Shown here: in pieces, positions 28,182-33,593 of the stretch
Numbering within the stretch: position 1 is the stretch's first letter
Layout of the letters: every line of letters begins with the position of its first letter
Virus record (IMG/VR): IMGVR_UViG_3300025645_000241
Span: 1-33,593 of that record
Length of the DNA: 33,593 nt
Source: a virus
Strand: one strand, 5' to 3'
Notes under the pieces: generated by a model
Told to the model about the DNA's origin: nothing
The model's database searches: none
What the model saw: the letters and a program-made list of their open reading frames with translations, nothing else
Made by a program: the position numbers and the translations under genes

Positions 28182-28711
28182 GGATAACCTCTATCTTTCA
28201 TGTATTGTACAACTGTATCTAGCTCTGCTGTTGTAGCATAGGATTTAATTCTATTTGCTTTCCAAGAAATAACTTGAACGTTATCCTTTGTGTAGCCTTT
28301 TGTAGAATCAATACGGTCTAAACTTGGGCTGGTTTCTCTAAAACCTGCTGAGTTCCATTCGAAATCAATATTAAAAATAGGACATTTGTTATCTACAGGC
28401 CAAAGCTCTTTAATATCTTCTAACGTTAATGTGTGCTCTCTATTCTTTTTTAATGCTCTGGCTTTAGAGGCACTTAACAGCATCTGTACCCGATAAGATA
28501 AATTAGTCAATCTACGATTGCGTTGATATTTTAAAGAATATTCTCTTATTTCATCCGCGCATCTTAAGCGACGAGCAGTCTGTCTAATCTTATCACAAGC
28601 TCTACAGCAGTTTTGAAGCCCATCCTTGTTGGCTCTGTTAATCGAAAATAAAGATTTATTTACCTCTTCTTTACAAAGATTGCAAGGTTTAGTTTCAAGG
28701 GCAGTGCTCAT
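28178..28711 (-). CDS. HNH-type homing endonuclease between tail genes
   Basis: 177 residues. An N-terminal zinc knuckle (KPCNLCKEEVNKSLFSINRA, then CCRACDKI) resembles that of the RNR-splitting HNH protein. The C-terminal part 'KCPIFNIDFEWNSAGFRETS' and 'SLDRIDSTKGYTKDNVQVIS' with 'WKANRIKSYATTAEL' is a recognised phage endonuclease pattern (LDRID..KGY...NVQ.IS...N..K). The gene is AT-rich by eye and is joined to both neighbours by ATGA overlaps, so it landed without breaking a reading frame. It probably spreads by cutting near the junction of the two tail genes. The exact nuclease subclass is uncertain. Confidence 0.82.
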   Translation of the reverse strand: MSTALETKPCNLCKEEVNKSLFSINRANKDGLQNCCRACDKIRQTARRLRCADEIREYSLKYQRNRRLTNLSYRVQMLLSASKARALKKNREHTLTLEDIKELWPVDNKCPIFNIDFEWNSAGFRETSPSLDRIDSTKGYTKDNVQVISWKANRIKSYATTAELDTVVQYMKDRGYP

Positions 28712-30246
28712 CGTGTCTTTCCTGTTTTAACATAAACATCTAACTTCTGAATGGATACAGGCTTTTCAAACACCGTTGTTTCAAAACCTAGCTGAATAAC
28801 CTTACCTGAGCCGCCAATGTTAATAACTTTATTATCAAAGGCACTTCCCCCGTATTCACCAATTGCATACTCAGCAATGGCATATTCTGCAACAGCTTTA
28901 TTAGCTAGTGAGAACTGACGACTATTTAAAATATCACTATAATCAAAGCCAAACTTCAGCACCACTCCGTAGCCCTGTCCACCAATAACCGTAATGCCAA
29001 CCTTCTTCATCAGTTTAATAACTGTGGGTACAGCGAAATCAAAGTAGTTGGTGAAATAACGCATTAAGTAGCTATCTGTATTGTCTTTGTAGCCGTCATA
29101 CTTACCGATGTAGCCAGCCTTGCCCACTAGCAAGTCTTTGTTACGAAGGTATTGAAAAGCTGTTGGTACAAGACCATCCCATGTAGTTGTTCTATTGGCT
29201 CCATTCTGAAGGGCCGCTCTCATGTCAAAGCAATAAACCAACTGACGGGCTGGGAGAGACAACAAGTAGAAGGCATCCTTATCAGAATAAACAGCCTTAA
29301 TCTCAGCAGCATTCTCTAGGGTTATTTCGTACACAAGATCATCGCGCACATTGGCACTAATGTCTCGCATAGGAGCACTCTTCTCTTGAATAGTTCTCAT
29401 GAGGGACTTAACACCTGCATCAGACAAGAACAAGATGTCTCCACCTGTTACAACCACTGAGTCTCTAGCGAAGCAGCCAGTGCCTGTAATAGCATCTGAG
29501 AGGGCCAGCTCATTAGGGTTGTTGGCATTGGAATAGATAAGAATTTGTCTACGACCAAAGATTATAAGGAAGTTGTTATGAGAAGCAAGAGCAACAATCT
29601 CATCACCACCAGCAGGCCACACCTGAGATACATCCAATGTTCCTGCTGTGCCTGTACTCAGTACAAAAGGAGCCAATAAATCAGAGAATTGAACAAGGCT
29701 CTTATTAGTTCCGTTATTAGCTGTCCATACACGGCCATAAGCACTAATAGCACAGTTGTTCTGAACCACAGTTCCTACGTAGCCTGCGTGCTCAGTTATT
29801 CTCCGATAGGATGTAGAACTAACTGCTGGATCAAAGATTAGAGGGTCGTGGCCTGTCTGATACATCACTAGGTGACTATTAAGAGAAGCCATCTGCCAGT
29901 TGCTATCAGTGATTGTAGGGGCTGTACCACCACCTCCGTAGGTTAGCTCTGTGAGGGTTGAACCTACCAGCTTAAACAGCTTATTGTTACCAGCAGCAAC
30001 CACATAAGAAGACCCATCAACTGTAATCAGTTCCCCAATAGATTTAACTGAAGCAGTACTTAGAGGGGTAGAAACAGCATGAGCAGGAACCCACCCCTTA
30101 CGAGCACCAATACGACCAAACTTATCAATCACACAGTTGTTAGCAATTGTAGCAAACCCATCCTCAAGAGTGATGGAGGAGTCTTGGGTATTAGCCCCTT
30201 TGAAGCCCGGAGCAGCAATAGTGGTTGTTAAGAGCTTTGCAACCAT
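28708..30246 (-). CDS. Tail nozzle/hub-like structural protein
   Basis: 512 residues starting MVAKLLTTTIAAPGFKGANT. The opening 'APGFKGANTQDSSITLEDGF', 'ATIANNCVIDKFGRIGARKG' is the standard start of a large podovirus tail protein. The rest is beta-rich with repeated strand-turn blocks (ITVDGSSYVVAAGNNKLFKL, NFLIIFGRRQILIYSNANNP, GGDILFLSDAGVKSLMRTIQ), consistent with a beta-propeller of the T7 gp12 (nozzle) or P22 gp10 type. It follows the adaptor gene with a 2-base gap. Its stop overlaps the HNH start. I am confident it is a tail protein, less so about nozzle or hub. Confidence 0.72.
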   Translation of the reverse strand: MVAKLLTTTIAAPGFKGANTQDSSITLEDGFATIANNCVIDKFGRIGARKGWVPAHAVSTPLSTASVKSIGELITVDGSSYVVAAGNNKLFKLVGSTLTELTYGGGGTAPTITDSNWQMASLNSHLVMYQTGHDPLIFDPAVSSTSYRRITEHAGYVGTVVQNNCAISAYGRVWTANNGTNKSLVQFSDLLAPFVLSTGTAGTLDVSQVWPAGGDEIVALASHNNFLIIFGRRQILIYSNANNPNELALSDAITGTGCFARDSVVVTGGDILFLSDAGVKSLMRTIQEKSAPMRDISANVRDDLVYEITLENAAEIKAVYSDKDAFYLLSLPARQLVYCFDMRAALQNGANRTTTWDGLVPTAFQYLRNKDLLVGKAGYIGKYDGYKDNTDSYLMRYFTNYFDFAVPTVIKLMKKVGITVIGGQGYGVVLKFGFDYSDILNSRQFSLANKAVAEYAIAEYAIGEYGGSAFDNKVINIGGSGKVIQLGFETTVFEKPVSIQKLDVYVKTGKTR

Positions 30247-30248
30247 AA

Positions 30249-30896
30249 TTAAACCCCTGTCCAGATCACCGCATCATCATACCTATTCTGTTCAATAGCA
30301 ATGGCATCAGCAAGAGCAAGCCGGTATTGTTGATAAATCTCTCCGAAGGCTGTACCGCCATCTTCTCCTCGTTCACCCACAGCCTTAGCATAAGCAAGAA
30401 GCTGTACCAAGTGCTCAGGGACAAGCAATATATCGCTGTTAGCAACTAAGTTGGTTTGAGGGATAATTAGTTCAAACCGAAGCTGGTACACAGCATCAGG
30501 TTGAGGCCATACATCCACCTTCGTATCACCTACAGAGGTAACTCCGTTATAGCTGTAATAAGTAGGAGCTGAGTTCTGTATTGTTCCCATATAGTATTGA
30601 CGATTAAGCCATACCTGAGAAGCTTGGCTCATAGGAAAGTCTTTTGTATCATTAAGAACATCACTTGTCTTAAACCGACCACCAGAGCCTGTGAGGGCAT
30701 AGGAGCGTGTTCCGGGAACAGTTGGAACAACAATGGTGGACGCCAGAACATTCCAATCATTCGCGTCTTCCACTTCCCTCTTAGCATCATTAACAAATAC
30801 ACCGATAAGGGAACTATAAGGAGTGTCCTCAACAGAGGAAACAGGAGTTTCCCTTAGTCTTGTCAATACATTGTTAACTAATTGTAAATAGGCCAT
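30249..30896 (-). CDS. Head-tail adaptor (gp4/gp11-like)
   Basis: 215 residues starting MAYLQLVNNVLTRLRETPVS. 'LVNNVLTRLRETPVSSVEDT' then 'VNDAKREVEDANDWNVLAST' is the typical helix pair of tail adaptor proteins that dock on the portal ring. The middle is beta ('PGTRSYALTGSGGRFKTSDV') and the end helical ('PEHLVQLLAYAKAVGERGED'). It is the first gene after a strong promoter, before the nozzle-like gene, the same order as T7 gp11-gp12 and similar systems. Confidence 0.78.
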   Translation of the reverse strand: MAYLQLVNNVLTRLRETPVSSVEDTPYSSLIGVFVNDAKREVEDANDWNVLASTIVVPTVPGTRSYALTGSGGRFKTSDVLNDTKDFPMSQASQVWLNRQYYMGTIQNSAPTYYSYNGVTSVGDTKVDVWPQPDAVYQLRFELIIPQTNLVANSDILLVPEHLVQLLAYAKAVGERGEDGGTAFGEIYQQYRLALADAIAIEQNRYDDAVIWTGV

Positions 30897-30917
30897 CTGT
30901 TTCCTTTATTTGTATAC

Positions 30918-30946
30918 AGTATACCAGCTTTTGAGCAATATGTCAA
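30918..30946 (-). promoter_or_regulatory. Sigma-70 promoter with extended -10 for the tail/lysis operon
   Basis: TTGACA (30946-30941), a 17-base spacer ending TGG, then TATACT (30923-30918). The upstream gene's TGA stop is part of the -35, as at the portal gene. The inverted repeat GTATAC-A-GTATAC (30912-30924) covers the -10 and could be an operator. The adaptor start is 22 bases below the -10, so the leader is very short. Confidence 0.75.
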
Positions 30947-31083
30947 GGCTTCTTTGTTGGTTTAGTTCTTTTAGCTTGAGAAAGAGCAATTGCTATTGCT
31001 TGCTTCTGTGGGCGTCCCTCTTTAACAAGTGTAGAAATGTTCTTGCTAACGGTTTTATCTGATTTACCTTTTTTCAACGGCAT
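30943..31083 (-). CDS. 46-residue basic protein
   Basis: Starts [20 protein letters not shown], continues [20 protein letters not shown] and ends with Lys/Pro. This is a recognisable short phage protein ('[14 protein letters not shown]...G.P.KQA.AIAL..A'), sometimes found near tail genes, with no established function. Its net charge is strongly positive. The stop codon forms part of the next promoter. It begins 10 bases after the chaperone gene. Confidence 0.7.
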   Translation of the reverse strand: MPLKKGKSDKTVSKNISTLVKEGRPQKQAIAIALSQAKRTKPTKKP

Positions 31084-31092
31084 AATATTTCC

Positions 31093-31581
31093 TTATGGGG
31101 ATACAGGCCACTCAACAGTCCAAGGAAACCCTGTCTGTTTAGTTACGTCCCGTAGAGATTGTCGATAGGAGGCCCACACAGTTTGGTCTACAGGGGCGTC
31201 AAGCACCTGAGTCCAATCACTGTCACGCAGCTTAGTTACACGCTGGTCACGGATGGTCTGAGCCTGCGCAGCATCCTTAGAAGCCTTGTAAGCAGCCTCA
31301 GCCTCCGCAGCCGTGGTGACACGGCCTGCTTCGTCCTTGGTGTCTGTAAACACAGGGCCTAGCACATACTTGGTGAACAGTTTCCCGTTAATCTCTTCAA
31401 TGCCTGCTGCTTGGCTATATTGATAGACAGAGCCTCCGGAGGCTTGTGGGCCTTCAAAGACTATTGCTCCCCCGAAGCTGTTGATAAGGGCTTCGGAGAG
31501 CTGTTCAGGCATTGAAACAGAAGGAAACAAGGCTCTGAAGTCCTGCTCTGTTACTAGTGCTTCATTGATTTTAATTTGCAT
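31093..31581 (-). CDS. Tail fibre assembly chaperone-like protein
   Basis: 162 residues. The C-terminal half 'AAYKASKDAAQAQTIRDQRV', 'TKLRDSDWTQVLDAPVDQTV', 'WASYRQSLRDVTKQTGFPWT' with a final 'VEWPVSP' matches the phage tail-fibre assembly domain ('R...L..SDWTQ..DAPVD...WA.YRQALRD...Q.GFP..V.WP..P'). The N-terminal part is beta-like (KINEALVTEQDFRALFPSVS, YEINGKLFTKYVLGP-like). It lies directly downstream of the fibre gene, as such chaperones do, and would help that fibre fold or trimerise. Confidence 0.85.
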   Translation of the reverse strand: MQIKINEALVTEQDFRALFPSVSMPEQLSEALINSFGGAIVFEGPQASGGSVYQYSQAAGIEEINGKLFTKYVLGPVFTDTKDEAGRVTTAAEAEAAYKASKDAAQAQTIRDQRVTKLRDSDWTQVLDAPVDQTVWASYRQSLRDVTKQTGFPWTVEWPVSP

Positions 31582-31590
31582 ATGTTTCCT

Positions 31591-33549
31591 TTAAGCAATT
31601 GCTAAGAAGATGTAGGAACCACCGCTAACATTAATTGTAGCCAGTGCTGTGCTGTCAAGCGCAAAGCCGGTTGACACGGGATCAATAAAGTCAGTAATGG
31701 TAACTTCAGCGGATGTGCTGTTGAGGAGCAGGTAGGGGTCATTACCTGACACAATTCCACGGGCTGTGTCGTATGTATACCAATCACCAGTGCTATCAGT
31801 TCGCTTAATAAGAACAAACCTCGCCCCTGCTGTGAAGCCGCAATTAATGGTTTGTGTTGTTCCAGTGCCTGTGTAGCTGCCTACTTTGCTCACTCCGGGG
31901 CAGGTTGCAAAGAGGTACATAACATAAGTTGCGCCCGATGTATTTACATTTCCTACGCCGCTTGACCCTGCATAAACTGCCATATCATTTGATGTTGGGG
32001 GATTATAAGGATAAGTAATTCCATTTGCGCCGTTTGCAAAAATATCTGCATTAGTGCTATTTAACAGAAGTGTTCCATTAGCAGTTGCACCTTTATGATA
32101 GACAAACCAAGCTGTTGAAGCAGTACTTCGGCATTTTATAATTGCCATTTCTGGAACAGCGCTCAAATTATTAGAGATTAATAGTGCTGCACTCCCCGTC
32201 CCTGTATAGCAAACCTCATCAAAGAAGCCGGGGGCGCGTTTGAAAAATAAATTACTGTAGGTAAAAGTATCCCAGTTTGTTGTGTTTCCACCAGAGTTAT
32301 CGCCTACTGTTATTCCATCCATATCGTATGAAACAATAGAACCAGCAGGAGCACCTTCAGCTCCTGTACTATTAACTGTAAGTCTTCGGGTTATTCCACG
32401 GAGCCTATCAAACCAAAGCGCACCATTGTTAGCTCCATCACGTTGTTGGAAAGTTGTTAAATCAGGAGAAAAACCAACGCCTGTAATAGAAGTTACTGTT
32501 GCATTTCCAGTGCGCGTCATGGGCTTAAAAACCTTAGTCGCATCAGTAGGAACCTTCATCGGGCCACGGCGTATGGCTATGTAGATGAATGTTGAACCAT
32601 CTGCCACGCCACCATCAAATGTAAACCCAGTCGCATTAGGAGCAATACGAGTAGCTAACGCCTCTGCATTTGATAAATTAGGAATAAGAACTTGGTCATC
32701 GCCAGATACAGGCATACCACGCATATTGTCAGCAATACCCCAGTTTCCTGCTGCATCAGTACGTTTCCACATTACCAATTGAGGTTCGTAACCAAGATTG
32801 ACATTTACAAGCGGTGTGGCGGTAACCATTGACCCACAGCTAATCACATTGTCCGTCCCAGTGAGTCCAAAGCCTCCTGCGTTGTGGGCGAATAGGTAGG
32901 CTACGTAGGTATTGCCGCTAACTAGTCCAGCCCCAACCGTGAATTGTGTAGAAGTGGGGGTGGTTAGTGATATACCATTTCCAAAAATATCCTGTCCATT
33001 TGCCTGTTGATCTGATGTGGTATTGAGTTCAAGGGTATTGCTTCCGATGCTACGGTGATACACCATCCAGTTCTGTGTATTATTTGCCGTCTGTTTTAGA
33101 ACGATCATTCCCGGTATTGAACCTAATGAGTGCGATATGTTTTGAACGCTACCACCATAGGTGAAAGTCACAACATCAAAGAACTTCGGCTGCTTGCGGA
33201 AGGTCCATGAGGCGTAGCTACCCGCGTTACTATTATCACCCGTATAACTACCAAGAGAATATCCAGTATTAGATACTGCAGTAATGCTTGTTGGAAAGTT
33301 TGTTTGCGCGTTTGTTAGGCTTGAGTAAATAACATTATCAATACCTCGTGCAGTATCTGCCCAAGTATGCTGCTGAGCGGCACTTCTGCTTTTCGTCCAA
33401 ACCAGCCCACCCTTACCCGCCAGATCAATCCCATTGGTAATCGTCTGGGTAGAGCTGTTGCCTGTGTAGAGGTAGGTGCTGAATACGTCTTCGATATATG
33501 TTGCTTGTGTGGCATTCCCCACAGCTTCTAATAGTTTCTTAGCCAGCAT
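31591..33549 (-). CDS. Tail fibre/receptor-binding protein with repeated beta domains
   Basis: 652 residues, rich in Thr, Ser, Gly, Asn, with few charged residues. The first domain (about 20-120) has 'TYLYTGNSSTQTITNGIDLA', 'GKGGLVWTKSRSAAQQHTWA', 'DTARGIDNVIYSSLTNAQTN' and 'SYASWTFRKQPKFFDVVTFT', the signature of a recurrent phage fibre domain. Related blocks return: 'GFFDEVCYTGTGSAALLISN' near 450, and 'KVGSYTGTGTTQTINCGFTA', 'RFVLIKRTDSTGDWYTYDTA' near 560-600, ending 'INVSGGSYIFLAIA'. So the protein is built from several copies of one beta module. It is the likely host-range determinant. The assembly chaperone follows. Confidence 0.85.
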   Translation of the reverse strand: MLAKKLLEAVGNATQATYIEDVFSTYLYTGNSSTQTITNGIDLAGKGGLVWTKSRSAAQQHTWADTARGIDNVIYSSLTNAQTNFPTSITAVSNTGYSLGSYTGDNSNAGSYASWTFRKQPKFFDVVTFTYGGSVQNISHSLGSIPGMIVLKQTANNTQNWMVYHRSIGSNTLELNTTSDQQANGQDIFGNGISLTTPTSTQFTVGAGLVSGNTYVAYLFAHNAGGFGLTGTDNVISCGSMVTATPLVNVNLGYEPQLVMWKRTDAAGNWGIADNMRGMPVSGDDQVLIPNLSNAEALATRIAPNATGFTFDGGVADGSTFIYIAIRRGPMKVPTDATKVFKPMTRTGNATVTSITGVGFSPDLTTFQQRDGANNGALWFDRLRGITRRLTVNSTGAEGAPAGSIVSYDMDGITVGDNSGGNTTNWDTFTYSNLFFKRAPGFFDEVCYTGTGSAALLISNNLSAVPEMAIIKCRSTASTAWFVYHKGATANGTLLLNSTNADIFANGANGITYPYNPPTSNDMAVYAGSSGVGNVNTSGATYVMYLFATCPGVSKVGSYTGTGTTQTINCGFTAGARFVLIKRTDSTGDWYTYDTARGIVSGNDPYLLLNSTSAEVTITDFIDPVSTGFALDSTALATINVSGGSYIFLAIA

Positions 33550-33551
33550 AA

Positions 33552-33593
33552 TTAAGCATACTTTCCAACGTGAGCACCATAAAGAGTGCTATT
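33552..33593 (-). CDS. Partial CDS, 3' end of a virion gene
   Basis: The right edge carries the last 13 codons and stop (TAA at 33554-33552) of a minus-strand gene, reading NSTLYGAHVGKYA. It ends 2 bases before the tail-fibre start and is in the expected position for another tail gene. The rest lies outside the window, so no function can be given. It does not continue the partial gene at the left edge: joining the two ends creates a stop at once. Confidence 0.5.
   Translation of the reverse strand, partial: NSTLYGAHVGKYA

Noticed and set aside
31431-31444. 14-bp palindrome AGCCTCCGGAGGCT
   Set aside because: It lies inside the coding sequence of the fibre chaperone, away from any promoter, and reads as ordinary codons.
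1-33593. Window ends as a closed circle
   Set aside because: Joining base 33593 to base 1 on the minus strand ends the left-edge gene at once with a stop and does not join it to the right-edge fragment. Genes are missing between the ends.
1-33593. CRISPR array, tRNA genes, integrase or lysogeny genes
   Set aside because: No regularly spaced repeats, no cloverleaf-like sequence in the gene-free stretches, and no recombinase or repressor motif were seen.

Overview
The window is part of a lytic tailed-phage genome, most likely a short-tailed (podovirus-type) phage of a Gram-negative host. The evidence is a large terminase, a portal of 676 residues, a scaffold and coat pair, adaptor and nozzle-like tail genes, large internal or ejection-type proteins, and a lysis cassette with a nested spanin pair (Rz/Rz1) and a SAR-type lysozyme. 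No integrase, repressor or phage RNA polymerase is visible. The recognisable promoters are of host sigma-70 type.

Layout. (1) 1-7709, minus strand: packaging and head genes. In order of transcription these are a small-terminase-like AT-hook protein, an HExxH zincin, terL, a Cys-rich protein, the portal, two small genes, the scaffold and the major coat gene, closed by a C(UUCG)G-loop terminator. The coat gene is split by a group I intron that carries a LAGLIDADG endonuclease. (2) 7710-8803: a 1.1 kb control region without genes, between divergent transcription units. It holds two tandem minus-strand promoters with a palindrome, short repeats, a cluster of DnaA-box-like sites beside AT-rich DNA (candidate origin) and an FNR/ANR-like box. 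(3) 8804-12445, plus strand: a run of small early genes, many overlapping by ATGA, including a GP88-family protein and a papain-fold-like cysteine protease candidate. (4) 12455-23174, plus strand: replication and nucleotide metabolism. This holds primase-helicase, family A DNA polymerase, ssDNA-binding protein, 5'-3' exonuclease, HNH nuclease, ThyX, metallophosphoesterase, a dNTP diphosphohydrolase-like protein, and a class II (B12-dependent) ribonucleotide reductase broken into two chains around an HNH endonuclease gene. (5) 23180-23217: a bidirectional terminator between convergent units. (6) 23219-33593, minus strand, transcribed right to left: tail fibre, fibre-assembly chaperone, a promoter, adaptor, nozzle-like protein, a third HNH-type gene, internal virion proteins, holin, lysozyme, Rz/Rz1.

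The DNA appears to be copied by the phage's own primase-helicase, polymerase, SSB and exonuclease. ThyX, the RNR and the dNTP hydrolase-like protein would supply nucleotides. Late minus-strand genes build the particle and lyse the cell. Four minus-strand promoters share one architecture (TTGACA or TTGACT, 16-17 bp, TGn extended -10), which suggests late transcription uses unmodified host polymerase. The most interesting items are the 'gene in pieces' RNR with intein-like tails, the coat-gene intron, the control region (origin plus FNR-like box), and an octamer (CTCCGAAG/CTTCGGAG) present at least 19 times where about one copy is expected.
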